DNA of 64,000 bases from Halalkalibacter oceani (GTDB lineage: Bacteria; Bacillota; Bacilli; Bacillales; Bacillaceae_D), in NCBI RefSeq assembly GCF_023715705.1, contig NZ_JAMBOS010000009.1, positions 62,001 through 126,000 on the forward strand, given 5' to 3'. The position numbers were made by a program, and so were the translations under genes. Every line of letters starts with the position of its first letter. Within the stretch, counting starts at the first letter, position 1. The notes under the pieces are model-generated. The model was not told the DNA's origin. It searched no databases and worked only from the letters and a program-made list of their open reading frames with translations. Below, in pieces: positions 46,645 through 55,013 of this stretch.

Positions 46645-46797
46645 ATGGCGGTAATCGCGTTCAGCATTTTCTTTTTTGCTTTGTTTTTTTTCGTCATGAT
46701 GGTTGGAAATCATATGTCACACACATTGGAAACACTGGTCAATAAACGGGCCGATGAACAATTGCTGGAGATTGATGAACAATTAAAAAAGAAATGA
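46645..46797 (+). CDS. Small single-pass membrane protein
   Basis: 50 aa, ATG after GGGGGAGCGGAG. One hydrophobic N-terminal helix (IAFSIFFFALFFFVMMVG, about 4-21) is followed by a charged amphipathic tail ending in EQLLEIDEQLKKK. A weak stem (AAGGT/ACCTT near 46812-46827) followed by eight T's lies just downstream. No family recognised; the codon pattern, ribosome binding site and terminator support a real gene. Confidence 0.6.
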   Translation: MAVIAFSIFFFALFFFVMMVGNHMSHTLETLVNKRADEQLLEIDEQLKKK

Positions 46798-46886
46798 GTG
46801 CCGGGTCTGGTGAAGGTGATGGAACCTTGACCGCTTTTTTTTTGAAATAGAAACATCTATGTATTAATACAATTTTCAGAAAAAGG

Positions 46887-46915
46887 TTGACTATTGTATA
46901 ACAGAAGGATATACT
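46887..46915 (+). promoter_or_regulatory. Strong sigma-A promoter of the 32-aa peptide unit
   Basis: TTGACT (46887-46892), 17-bp spacer, TATACT (46910-46915). Predicted +1 is near 46922, 55 nt before the small ORF at 46977. Confidence 0.75.
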
Positions 46916-46976
46916 GGCGGTAAGAGAAAGAGAAGAACACAGACGGTGGAATAAGAAAAATGGGAGGGAGATCTTC

Positions 46977-47075
46977 ATGCGAAAACAGAGCAAGGAAACT
47001 GACCGCAAGCCGATTGAAGTGAAGGAAGAGCCGACGATCCTTGAATCGATTAATGATTATTACAGCCGTACTTGA
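46977..47075 (+). CDS. 32-aa peptide, unknown function
   Basis: A 32-residue highly charged peptide (MRKQSKETDRKP… ending in INDYYSRT), with GGGAGGGAG 7 bp before the ATG. It has its own strong promoter and a terminator 10 bp after the stop, so the whole unit is about 200 nt. No membrane segment. It could be a small regulatory protein, or the RNA itself may matter. No homologue recognised. Confidence 0.6.
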   Translation: MRKQSKETDRKPIEVKEEPTILESINDYYSRT

Positions 47076-47084
47076 TCAGCCATA

Positions 47085-47127
47085 AAAAGGTGCTCGTTCA
47101 TTTTGCCGGGTGCCTTTTCTTTTCTTG
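47085..47127 (+). terminator. Intrinsic terminator of the 32-aa peptide unit
   Basis: AAAAGGTGCTCG (47085-47096) pairs with CGGGTGCCTTTT (47107-47118) over 12 positions allowing G-T wobbles, followed by a T-rich run. Confidence 0.75.
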
Positions 47128-47391
47128 TTATGAGACAGTTGAGGCTGAGCGCGAGGCAATAGTAAATTATTGCGCTTGCATTTTTGTCAATAATAAGTTA
47201 TAGTTAAGTCAATGGTTGTCGACTTCATTCCCAGATAGCTCTTTTCATTCCCTGGCGCGGTCAAGGAACCGTAAAGATGAATGAGAGGTAGGGCTTTCAT
47301 CGTTTGAAGATTGATACTTGATCCTTGATAGCCAATTATAATTTGATTTTGCTCATCAATATTAAGAAACACAGATTCATAAGAGTTCGGT

Positions 47392-47467
47392 ATTCACATG
47401 TTATAAGGGATATTCACTCGATCGATTTGTGATTGATGTTCCTTATAATATGTGAATTTTTTATTTA
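47392..47467 (+). other. Long hairpin with T run upstream of the cold-shock gene
   Basis: ATTCACATGTTATAAGG (47392-47408) pairs with CCTTATAATATGTGAAT (47441-47457): 17 bp with a single wobble, a 32-nt loop holding a smaller TCAC/GTGA pairing, then TTTTTT. It looks like an intrinsic terminator, but no plus-strand gene ends nearby. The gap 47128-47391 holds only a 61-codon minus-strand open frame without a ribosome binding site. Confidence 0.55.
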
Positions 47468-47469
47468 CC

Positions 47470-47498
47470 TTGGTTTGTAAATATGATTAGCATATTAA
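47470..47498 (+). promoter_or_regulatory. Candidate promoter of the cold-shock gene
   Basis: TTGGTT (47470-47475), 17-bp spacer, TATTAA (47493-47498). It would give a leader of roughly 25 nt. Confidence 0.4.
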
Positions 47499-47528
47499 GT
47501 AAATACTATTAAGATTGGGGTTTTTAGC

Positions 47529-47732
47529 ATGGCACAAACTGGAACAGTTAAATGGTTCAATGCAGAAAAAGGATTCGGTTTCATTGAAGTAGAAGGCGGA
47601 AACGACGTATTCGTACACTTCAGTGCTATTACTGGTGAAGGTTTCAAAACACTTGACGAAGGTCAATCAGTTGAATTTGAAATCGTTGAAGGCGACCGTG
47701 GACCACAAGCAGCTAACGTTGTAAAACTTTAA
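47529..47732 (+). CDS. Cold-shock protein (Csp family)
   Basis: 67-aa OB-fold RNA chaperone. RNP1 (KGFGFIEV) and RNP2 (VFVHFSAI) are complete, with conserved start [12 protein letters not shown] and ending [10 protein letters not shown]. Closest by eye to B. subtilis CspB/CspC/CspD, which cannot be told apart here. The ribosome binding site (TTGGGG) is weak, and the codon choice is that of a highly expressed gene. Confidence 0.95.
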   Translation: MAQTGTVKWFNAEKGFGFIEVEGGNDVFVHFSAITGEGFKTLDEGQSVEFEIVEGDRGPQAANVVKL

Positions 47733-47743
47733 TTTGCTTATAT

Positions 47744-47776
47744 AAAAAGGGTGCCCCCCTGGGGGGCACCCTTTTT
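47744..47776. terminator. Very strong bidirectional terminator after the csp gene
   Basis: AAAAAGGGTGCCCCCC and GGGGGGCACCCTTTTT form a 16-bp perfect stem with almost no loop, flanked by A and T runs. It can end both csp and the convergent abgT gene. Confidence 0.92.
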
Positions 47777-47818
47777 AGTATGCTTTTTAAAGTCACATCT
47801 GCTTTAGCCTTGTTCAAT

Positions 47819-49363
47819 CTATGAAGGATAGTGAATTGGTGATGCCGGTCCAAGATCAATTCCAAGCAGCATCCAGACGATTAACATCAGCGTCCAGACG
47901 ATTGAGAAGACAATCGAGTATGGAACCATAACAGAAATAAGAGTTCCGATACCCATTTTCTTATCATATTTTTGCGCAAAGGCGATGATAATCGCGAAAT
48001 AAGTCATCAATGGTGAGATGATGTTCGTTGTCGAATCAGCGATCCGGTAAGCCATTTGCGTCAGTTCCGGAGAATAGCCGAGCTGCATCATAATCGGAAT
48101 GAAGACCGGAGCCATAATCGCCCATTTCGCCGAGGCGCTGCCGATAAATAAATTAATCAAGCCTGTAACGGCGATAAAGGCCAGAACGAGCGGAATTCCC
48201 GTGAAATTCACACTCTGCAAAAACTCAGCCCCATAGACACCAAGAACAATCCCCATATTTGTTTCGTTAAAATAGGCAACAAATTGACCGGCCGTAAAGG
48301 CGAGAACGACAAACATTCCCATTGAAGCCATCGTGTCGGACATTTGGTTCGCAACATCTTTATCATTGCGAATCGTCTTCATTAATACGCCATATACAAT
48401 CCCCGGGACGAGGAATAGCACTAAAATAACAGGGCCTAATGAGCGCATGAACGGAGAATTGGCGATCGGATTCGGTCCATCCCCGCGCAGGGGTCCCCAT
48501 TCAGGCAGCACAAGCAGCGACATAATGATTGCAACAACAACCATTGAAATTCCTGCCCATGTGAGGGCGCGCTTTTCTTCTTTTTGTAAGTAATCGATTC
48601 CCGTAGCGCTTGTTTCCAGTTTGTTTTTGTACGTGCCAAGTCTCGGCTCGACGATTTTTTCAGTGACGAATGTTCCGGCAATGGTCAGGACGAATACAGA
48701 GACCGCGATAAAGTAGTAGTTCATCGCAATATTGATTGTCTCCGCATAAGCGGGATCAAAGGTTGCCGCTGCCTGCCGTGTCAGCTCTCCAAGCATTGGA
48801 TCGGTGGCAGACAGAAATAAATTCGCGCTGAAACCGGCGGATACACCGGCGAATGCGGCTGCAAGTCCGGCGAGAGGGTGCCGCCCCAATGCGACAAAGA
48901 GCAGTGCTCCCAATGGCGGAAGAACAACATAGCCGGCGTCGGATGCGACGCTTGACATAATTCCGGCGAAAACTAGGGCAGCTGTAATTAAACGGCTAGG
49001 GACAGAAGTGACAAGGCCGCGTAACGCAGCGCTAATAAGCTGACTTCTTTCGGCGACGCCAATCCCGATCATCGTTGCCAGGACAACACCGAGCGGAGCA
49101 AAGTTGATAAAATTGCTGACCATATTGGTCACAATATAAGCGATTCCTTCTCCGCTTAACAGATTGGTGATCGCTAGTGTTTCACCTGGTTCCGTCGGAT
49201 TCTCGACACTGATGTTGAATGAGGATAATAAAGCGGACATGAAAACAACAATGACGGCTAGTATAGCAAACAGTGTAATCGGATGAGGCAGTTTATTGCC
49301 GACCCGTTCAATAAAGCTTAAAAATTTTCCGAAAATACCTTGTTTCTTTATTGAATCATCCAT
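47819..49363 (-). CDS. AbgT family transporter
   Basis: 514 aa from the ATG at 49363, 9 bp after AAAGGAG (a TTG one codon earlier is also possible). About 11-13 membrane helices with family blocks NKLPHPITLFAILAVIVV, APLGVVLATMIGIGVAERSQLISAALRG, SSVASDAGYVVLPPLGA, SAGFSANLFLSATDP and a C-terminal SSASAKWAIMAPVF-type segment. AbgT proteins import p-aminobenzoyl-glutamate or export sulfonamides. No amidohydrolase partner is adjacent. Confidence 0.92.
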   Translation of the reverse strand: MDDSIKKQGIFGKFLSFIERVGNKLPHPITLFAILAVIVVFMSALLSSFNISVENPTEPGETLAITNLLSGEGIAYIVTNMVSNFINFAPLGVVLATMIGIGVAERSQLISAALRGLVTSVPSRLITAALVFAGIMSSVASDAGYVVLPPLGALLFVALGRHPLAGLAAAFAGVSAGFSANLFLSATDPMLGELTRQAAATFDPAYAETINIAMNYYFIAVSVFVLTIAGTFVTEKIVEPRLGTYKNKLETSATGIDYLQKEEKRALTWAGISMVVVAIIMSLLVLPEWGPLRGDGPNPIANSPFMRSLGPVILVLFLVPGIVYGVLMKTIRNDKDVANQMSDTMASMGMFVVLAFTAGQFVAYFNETNMGIVLGVYGAEFLQSVNFTGIPLVLAFIAVTGLINLFIGSASAKWAIMAPVFIPIMMQLGYSPELTQMAYRIADSTTNIISPLMTYFAIIIAFAQKYDKKMGIGTLISVMVPYSIVFSIVWTLMLIVWMLLGIDLGPASPIHYPS

Positions 49364-49829
49364 CAAGATAAACTCCTTTCATCATAAAATATAGGAAATG
49401 TGCAATCTGTTTATTAGGAAACACGATTTTGATTCTACCGTATTATTAACGGAGCGTGGGGGAAAAAACAAAAAATAGTAAAAATGACCTAAAAGATATT
49501 TCAGAAAAATAAATGTATTGCTTCTATTTGCTAATTTAGTAGGGAATCATCGGAAGGATAGTCCAATAAAATTATGGTAAGCAAATTAGAAATGGAAAGA
49601 GGGGAAGTTGCTTCGATTTTTTTAAAGATAAGAAAGTAGAAAAGTTTTCGGGTTGATTCGAGGAAGGGCGTCGGCTTCTAAGAAAGGACGCTACGTGTTT
49701 TCTTATTTCCTGTAATTTTATTATGTAAACAATAAAACTGACATAATGACGAAAATCAATGAATAGGATAAAATAAAGAGGTGAAAACGCTTTCTGGCAG
49801 GCGATCACTTGTGAAAGTTGGTGAACTGT
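49364..49829. other. AT-rich intergenic region with a cre-like site
   Basis: No gene is visible in this 466-bp gap; the open frames are short and lack ribosome binding sites. TGAAAACGCTTTCT at 49782-49795 fits the CcpA operator pattern TGNAANCGNTNNCA except at the last base, and lies 35 bp before the next gene. Confidence 0.5.
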
Positions 49830-50273
49830 ATGAAAAAACTTGTTCATGAAGACTTATCACTCGCTATAACGCGTAAGGAGTTAAAAGGAATTGTCCAGGC
49901 TTGTTTGAACCAGCAATTTCAAATATTTTGGGGGTTTCATAAAGGGACGATGATTTTGCACATTTATAATTCAGAGGAGCGGAATTTATTAACATTCCGT
50001 CGTCATAAACATTACCTTGAGCTTCTGCGGGCCCAAATCATTAGTTTCCCTGTGCTGCAAGTACTTGATTTCTCGATTCAATTTACGTTGAAAACGAGGA
50101 AGAGGCTGGAGCAAAAAAGAAAACGGACAGCCCGGGAGATTTATCAGGAGATCGACTATTATTTAATGGTCCTTCATGAAGAGCTGACGACTAACAATCA
50201 AATGAGTGTGCAGGAAATAAAACATAAACTGGAGGAGTTACGGAGGGAGCAGAAGCGTCTGGCAAAGGGCTGA
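49830..50273 (+). CDS. Conserved-looking protein of unknown function
   Basis: 147 aa from the ATG at 49830 (a TTG at 49818 is an alternative; neither has a strong ribosome binding site). An N-terminal mixed region (LNQQFQIFWGFHKGTMILHIYNSEERNLLTFRRHKHYLELL) is followed by a strongly basic coiled coil (about 90-147; KTRKRLEQKRKRTAREIYQEIDYYL and KHKLEELRREQKRLAKG). No membrane segment. Not recognised. Convergent with the GmhB-type gene 9 bp away. Confidence 0.55.
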   Translation: MKKLVHEDLSLAITRKELKGIVQACLNQQFQIFWGFHKGTMILHIYNSEERNLLTFRRHKHYLELLRAQIISFPVLQVLDFSIQFTLKTRKRLEQKRKRTAREIYQEIDYYLMVLHEELTTNNQMSVQEIKHKLEELRREQKRLAKG

Positions 50274-50282
50274 GCCGCCGCC

Positions 50283-50804
50283 TCAAGTATTGGAGAGAAT
50301 CCATGGTACGGCGGCACGCAGGCTTGGGAAATGAGCATCGGCGCCGGTCACGTTTTGTCCAATACCAATCGTCGTACATCCCGCTTTTTTGCCCGCTTCA
50401 ATATCAGCCTGCCGGTCGCCGACCATCACGCTTGCTGCAAGATCAACATCATATCTCACGGCTAAATCTTCAAGCATTTTCGAGCCTGGTTTGCGGCAGG
50501 CGCAGCCTGCATGGGGAGCGTGGGCACAATAGGCAATCGCCGTGATTCTGGCCTCGTAAGCAGCCAACTGCCTGATCATCTCCTGATGAACCTCCTGGAG
50601 GGAAGCTTCACTCATGTAGCCAAGGCCGACGCCGCCCTGGTTTGTTACGACAAATACCGGCCAGTTCGCCCGGTTGAGAAGATGTATCGCTTCACCGACA
50701 CCATCTAACAAGAAAAAATGCGATGGACGATTGACGAATCTCACTCGTTTCGATAACACTTCATTTATTACCCCATCCCGGTCTAAAAAAACAGCTTGTC
50801 TCAT
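50283..50804 (-). CDS. HAD-IIIA phosphatase, GmhB-like
   Basis: 173 aa from the ATG at 50804, 4 bp after AAAGGAGG. HAD motifs FLDRDGVINE, VVTNQGGVG and GDRQADIEAGKKAG are present, and the zinc cluster CAHAPHAGCACRKP is typical of D-glycero-D-manno-heptose-1,7-bisphosphate 7-phosphatases and histidinol phosphatases. In Gram-positives such enzymes feed nucleotide-heptose synthesis for surface glycans. No other heptose gene is nearby, so the true substrate is open. Confidence 0.82.
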   Translation of the reverse strand: MRQAVFLDRDGVINEVLSKRVRFVNRPSHFFLLDGVGEAIHLLNRANWPVFVVTNQGGVGLGYMSEASLQEVHQEMIRQLAAYEARITAIAYCAHAPHAGCACRKPGSKMLEDLAVRYDVDLAASVMVGDRQADIEAGKKAGCTTIGIGQNVTGADAHFPSLRAAVPWILSNT

Positions 50805-50893
50805 AATGCCTCCTTTCAAGATTAATCATAAGCAAAATTGCTGATTTTCATACGGAAAAGAGATTTTAAATAATAAAAATATTCAGAATTATA

Positions 50894-50922
50894 TTGACTG
50901 ATCGATTCTGAGCCGCTAGAAT
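50894..50922 (+). promoter_or_regulatory. Sigma-A promoter of the second TRAP cluster
   Basis: TTGACT (50894-50899), 17-bp spacer, TAGAAT (50917-50922). Predicted +1 is near 50929, giving a leader of about 200 nt before the dctP start at 51126. Confidence 0.6.
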
Positions 50923-50947
50923 AAACGTGAATAAGCGAGGATTTAAT

Positions 50948-50961
50948 TGTAAACGTTTTCT
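50948..50961. promoter_or_regulatory. cre-like operator 1
   Basis: TGTAAACGTTTTCT, matching the CcpA consensus TGNAANCGNTNNCA at all but the last position. It lies about 20 bp after the predicted transcription start. Confidence 0.55.
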
Positions 50962-51031
50962 TATATTATGCGTAATTTAGCTGATTTCTCCAATTTAACC
51001 GCTTTTAATTCAAAGAATTTGTCGAAAAAAA

Positions 51032-51045
51032 TGTAAACGTTTTCT
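51032..51045. promoter_or_regulatory. cre-like operator 2
   Basis: An identical TGTAAACGTTTTCT plus flanking TA, exactly 84 bp (about eight helical turns) from operator 1, in phase for looping or cooperative binding. It is about 80 bp before the dctP start. Confidence 0.55.
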
Positions 51046-51125
51046 TAAGATCGCCCTTTATCACTGAAAGGAGGTGGGGAAAACGACTGACTTCGCAAGA
51101 CGATAACAGGTAAGGAGGAGATAAT

Positions 51126-52196
51126 ATGGGAAAAAAAGAGGTCTTACGGTGATTTTATTTGTAAGCGTTATCATGATGCTTGCTGCCTGCGGTGGCGGAA
51201 CGTCAAGCGATCCTGCACAAACTCCGGATGCACCGGCGCCTGATGCCGGCGGGGAGGCCGCAAATAATGGAGAAGTGCGAACATTTTCATTCGGCTACGA
51301 CCAGCCGCAGTCCACCGGTTACGGAATCGCCGGAGAAATTTTTCGTGAGAAGCTTGAAGAATTAAGCGGCGGCAAGATGACGATTGCCCATTATCCGGGA
51401 GCTCAGCTTGGCTCAGAGCCTGAAATGCTGCAAAAGGTTCGTTCCGGAGATATTGACTTTATTATCAGTTCTACTGCGAATGCGACAACTGTAGCGGAGC
51501 AGTCAGCCGTTTTTTCCTTGCATTATATTTTTGAGGATGAAGACCACCTCGCCCGCGCCTTGGCTGATCCGGAAGTCACGCAGGCATTGAAGGATATGTT
51601 CAGTGAGTCGGTAACCGGAGCACAAGTATTGTCGCCGATGACGCTAGGTTTGCGCAATATTGTATTCCAAGGATGAAATTCAGAGCGTCGACGATCTCAA
51701 TGGCAAAAAAATTCGCGTACAAGCCACAAGAACCGAGGACGTGCATATGCCGGCCTATGGAGCGCAAACCGTTCATATGGCATTTGGCGAAGTCTACACG
51801 TCACTCCAGACCGGAGTAATGGATATCGCTGAAAACGGCATTAATGTTTATTTGGAAAACAAGCATTATGAGGTTGCCCCGATCCTCTCGATTACTCAGC
51901 ATGCCGCCAACAATTCCGTCGTCTGGGCGAGCGACAAAGTGATGGAAAGCTTAACGGAAGAAGAAAGGGAATGGGTTCAGGCTGCCGCTGATGAAGTCGG
52001 CAAAAACCAGCCGAAGAAGGCATTGGAGCTGGAAGCGGAGTCGTTGGCCGAACTGGAAGAGCTTGGAGTGAAAGTGGTGAAGGAGGTAGACAAGTCGGGC
52101 TTTATGGAAGCGGCCGAACCGATTCAGGATCAATTAGCGGCGGAAATGGGACCGCATGCCGAGAAAATTTTACAGCTCGTTCGTGCGTTGCGCTAA
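51126..52196 (+). pseudogene. TRAP solute-binding lipoprotein gene with two frameshifts (dctP2)
   Basis: The ATG at 51126 follows AAGGAGGAG, but its frame stops after eight codons. The protein continues in another frame from 51149 to 51676 and returns to the first frame from about 51660 to 52196. One extra A in the A7 tract at 51130-51136 would restore a proper lipoprotein signal (MGKKRGL…MMLAAC), and removing one base near 51662 would join GLRNIV to SKDEIQSVDDLNGKKIRV. The repaired protein would be about 356 aa, a normal DctP. Either a decayed gene or sequencing errors; the rest of the operon is intact. Confidence 0.8.
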
Positions 52197-52302
52197 GCAA
52201 ACTCGTTTTCGGTAACGGATCGCCAGCAATTTGAGCAAGGTCTGCTTCAACAGCCATTCCGTCTTTGGAGCAGACCCGTTCTACAAAAGTGAGGTGTCTG
52301 GA

Positions 52303-52866
52303 ATGAGTCAAAAGGAAACGATTGTTTCTCAACAAGACCGCAACTTGAAATGGAAAGCATTTGATGTGCTGGAGCGGATTTTGATGATTCTTTGCGGAGT
52401 GGCGATAGCGGGCTTTACATTAGGTGTCTTTCTAGACGTCGTTACCCGCTCGATAGGTCATCCGTGGCTCTGGCTCCAAGAGGTAACATTGGGCTTCTTC
52501 GTCTACGGAATCTTTCTAGGCGCTTCGGTTGCCGTACGCCGTAATGAGCATGTCATTCTTGCCAATACAACTGAAAATTTGCGAGGAGCAAGCCGCGTAC
52601 TGCTGGAAACATTTAACCGTCTTGTCGTACTCGGTGTTGCTCTGTCGTTATTGTATTTCGGCTACATCAATTTTCTGCACGGCTTTCAAAGCTATTTGAT
52701 GCCTTCAATGACCCCGATCGCTGTCTTGACCGTCATTCTTCCCATTTCCGGGGTGCTGATCTCCCTCTTTACGATTGAGCAGCTCATTAATGGGTGGAAA
52801 AAAGGATTTCATACGCACTCGATGTTTGAGGAAAACAAGTCGGATGAAGAGGAGATGACCGGATAA
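52303..52866 (+). CDS. TRAP transporter small permease (DctQ2)
   Basis: 187 aa from the ATG at 52303; the open frame extends further upstream without a ribosome binding site. Four membrane helices with WLWLQEVTLGFFVYGIFLGASVAVRRNEHVIL, the hallmark of DctQ. A cytoplasmic acidic tail ends in DEEEMTG. The stop overlaps the DctM2 start by one base. Confidence 0.88.
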   Translation: MSQKETIVSQQDRNLKWKAFDVLERILMILCGVAIAGFTLGVFLDVVTRSIGHPWLWLQEVTLGFFVYGIFLGASVAVRRNEHVILANTTENLRGASRVLLETFNRLVVLGVALSLLYFGYINFLHGFQSYLMPSMTPIAVLTVILPISGVLISLFTIEQLINGWKKGFHTHSMFEENKSDEEEMTG

Positions 52867-54200
52867 TGTCAGCTGGAATGATAATCGGATTAATGAGCTT
52901 TCTGTTTCTCTTTTTTGGCGTAATTGGCGTGCCTGTTGCCTTTGCGATTATTGCCAGCGTGCTCGTTGCCACCTTGTTCACAGAGATCAGCCTTCCTTCA
53001 ATGGTCGGTCAGCTGTTTAACGGGATTAACTCCGTCCCGCTGATGGCGGTTCCATTTTTCCTGCTTGCCGGCGAGCTGATGGCCTCAACGAATATTACCG
53101 AGCGGATTATCCGCCTGGCCAACAGCCTGGTCGGTCATATTCGCAGCGGGCTGGCCCAAGTAAACACCGTTTTCAGTCTGTTTTTCGCGGGGATGTCTGG
53201 TTCCTCAACCGCTGATGTGGCTGCGGCGACGAGAATCCTCGCTCCGCAGATGAAAAATGAAGGCTATCATCCGGCCTTTACCGCGGCGTTGATCGCCGCA
53301 ACGGCGACATTGGCCAATATCGTGCCGCCGAGCATTATGGCGATCATTTACGGGGCGAGCGGCGGAGTTTCGATTATCGGCATTTTTCTTGGAGGAATTA
53401 TTCCCGGCATCTTAATCGCCGGCGGCTTTATGGTGTATTGTTTCTTCTTTCAGGCGCCGCCGATTCGCAAACAGCGCTCGACCTTTGTGGAAATCAGCCA
53501 GTCAGCAAAGAGGGCGGCGCTTCCGCTGATGATTCCGTTTATTATTATGGGCGGAATTTTGAGCGGCTGGTTTACGCCGACAGAAGCCGGGATGATTGCC
53601 GTCGTCTACACGATCTGCGTCGCGATTCCCGTCCTAAAAAAGAGCCATTTGCGCCATCTTCATAAAGATTTTATGAATGCCGGCGTCCTCTATTCGGTGC
53701 CGTTAATCTGCGTCGCGGCAGCCTCGGCGTTCGGCTGGATGATTGCTTACTTAAAAGCGCCCGAAGTCGTTTCCGGCTATATCGAGCGCTTTGCCGGCAC
53801 CAATCCAATTTTGATTATGTTTCTTGTCATCCTGATGTTTATTGTTGTCGGCCAATTTGTCGATGCGGTTCCGGCGATCATTATTTTTATGCCGATTGTC
53901 ATTTCCCTTGTCGAACTTGGCAATATCAACCCGGTTCATATGGGGGTTATCGTCATTATCACGCTTGCCTTCGGTTTAATTACACCACCGTACGGCCTCG
54001 CTTTGCTTTTGGCGTCCGGGTTGTCAAAGGTCCGCTTTAAAGACGCTTTGCTGCAATGCTTGCCGATGTATGGAGTGTTTATTATCACCTTGACGATCGT
54101 CGTCTTTTTCCCTGATACGGTGCTGTATTTGCCGAAGGTCTTTATGCCGGAATCAGTCGGCTGCTTTGTCGGACCGGAAGGCGGCTATATTTGTCCATAA
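52866..54200 (+). CDS. TRAP transporter large permease (DctM2)
   Basis: 444 aa, ATG overlapping the DctQ2 stop (TAATG). About 12 membrane helices with VPFFLLAGELMASTNIT, FFAGMSGSSTADVAAATRIL, ANIVPPSIMAIIYG and LITPPYGLALLLASGLS. The C-terminal stretch FMPESVGCFVGPEGGYICP is an unusual cysteine-containing extension beyond the last helix. Second TRAP system in the window. Confidence 0.94.
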   Translation: MSAGMIIGLMSFLFLFFGVIGVPVAFAIIASVLVATLFTEISLPSMVGQLFNGINSVPLMAVPFFLLAGELMASTNITERIIRLANSLVGHIRSGLAQVNTVFSLFFAGMSGSSTADVAAATRILAPQMKNEGYHPAFTAALIAATATLANIVPPSIMAIIYGASGGVSIIGIFLGGIIPGILIAGGFMVYCFFFQAPPIRKQRSTFVEISQSAKRAALPLMIPFIIMGGILSGWFTPTEAGMIAVVYTICVAIPVLKKSHLRHLHKDFMNAGVLYSVPLICVAAASAFGWMIAYLKAPEVVSGYIERFAGTNPILIMFLVILMFIVVGQFVDAVPAIIIFMPIVISLVELGNINPVHMGVIVIITLAFGLITPPYGLALLLASGLSKVRFKDALLQCLPMYGVFIITLTIVVFFPDTVLYLPKVFMPESVGCFVGPEGGYICP

Positions 54201-54239
54201 CGGAAAACAAAAAAATATGAGCGAAAAGAGCTGATCGAG

Positions 54240-54983
54240 ATGAATCAACGAGTTGCTTTAGTCACCGGGGCAGCAAGCGGGATAGGCCGTGCTGTTTCGG
54301 AAGCTTTTTTCAAGGAAGGAGTGACCGTCTGTCTTGCTGATCGCGATTTGCAACAGGCGGAAGCTGTCGCTGCGGTGTTCAGGGAATACGGCGGGCGGGC
54401 AAGCGCCTATCAGGTTGATGTCAGGAATGAGGAGAGCGTTGAAGCGCTGTTTGACGATATCGGCCAGCAGTTCGGCAGGCTTGATCATTGCGTGACGTGT
54501 GCCGGCGTGATTAATAAAACGAAGCTGCTTGAGCTGACGTTGGCTGAATGGGAGGAGGTTATACGGATCAATTTAAGCGGCACATTTCTTTGCGTGCAGA
54601 AATCATATGAGCTGATGCTGCCGCAAAAGACCGGCAGCATCGTCGCGATTGCTTCGGACACGGCGAAGCGCGGCGGTGGAAGAATCGGCACCGCCGCCTA
54701 CGGTGCGTCAAAAGGCGGCGTGCTGGCGATGGTGAAATCAATCGCAAGAGAGATGGCCGGGTCGGGAATCCGGATAAACAGCATTTGTCCGGGCCCGGCT
54801 GATACGTCGATGCATCATCAGCTGAACGAGGAATTACGGGAAAGTGTCGCAGCCGCTATTCCGCTTGGGCGGTTTGCGAAGCCGGAAGAGATTGCGAATG
54901 CCGTTCTGTTTCTCTGTTCGGATAAAGCGAGCTATGTGTACGGCGAAAGCCTGAATGTCGATGGCGGGATTTTAATGGAATAA
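54240..54983 (+). CDS. SDR family oxidoreductase (SDR-A)
   Basis: 247 aa. NAD(P) motif TGAASGIG, catalytic Y-x-x-x-K in YGASKGG, PG motif NSICPGPADT and the ending VYGESLNVDGGILME. The canonical NNAG is replaced by TCAG. An aspartate after beta-2 (LADRD) suggests NAD. First enzyme gene after the TRAP genes; the substrate is unknown. Confidence 0.9.
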   Translation: MNQRVALVTGAASGIGRAVSEAFFKEGVTVCLADRDLQQAEAVAAVFREYGGRASAYQVDVRNEESVEALFDDIGQQFGRLDHCVTCAGVINKTKLLELTLAEWEEVIRINLSGTFLCVQKSYELMLPQKTGSIVAIASDTAKRGGGRIGTAAYGASKGGVLAMVKSIAREMAGSGIRINSICPGPADTSMHHQLNEELRESVAAAIPLGRFAKPEEIANAVLFLCSDKASYVYGESLNVDGGILME

Positions 54984-55013
54984 TGCCAAATTGAGGCGAA
55001 GGAGATGATTCGA

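Noticed and set aside
47187-47372. 61-codon minus-strand open frame (IIIGYQGSSINLQTMKALPL…)
   Set aside because: GTG start without a ribosome binding site and no recognisable family. It could be a remnant, but support is too thin.
49572-49847. 91-codon minus-strand open frame between abgT and the 49830 gene
   Set aside because: AT-rich chance frame overlapping the start of the plus-strand gene; no ribosome binding site.
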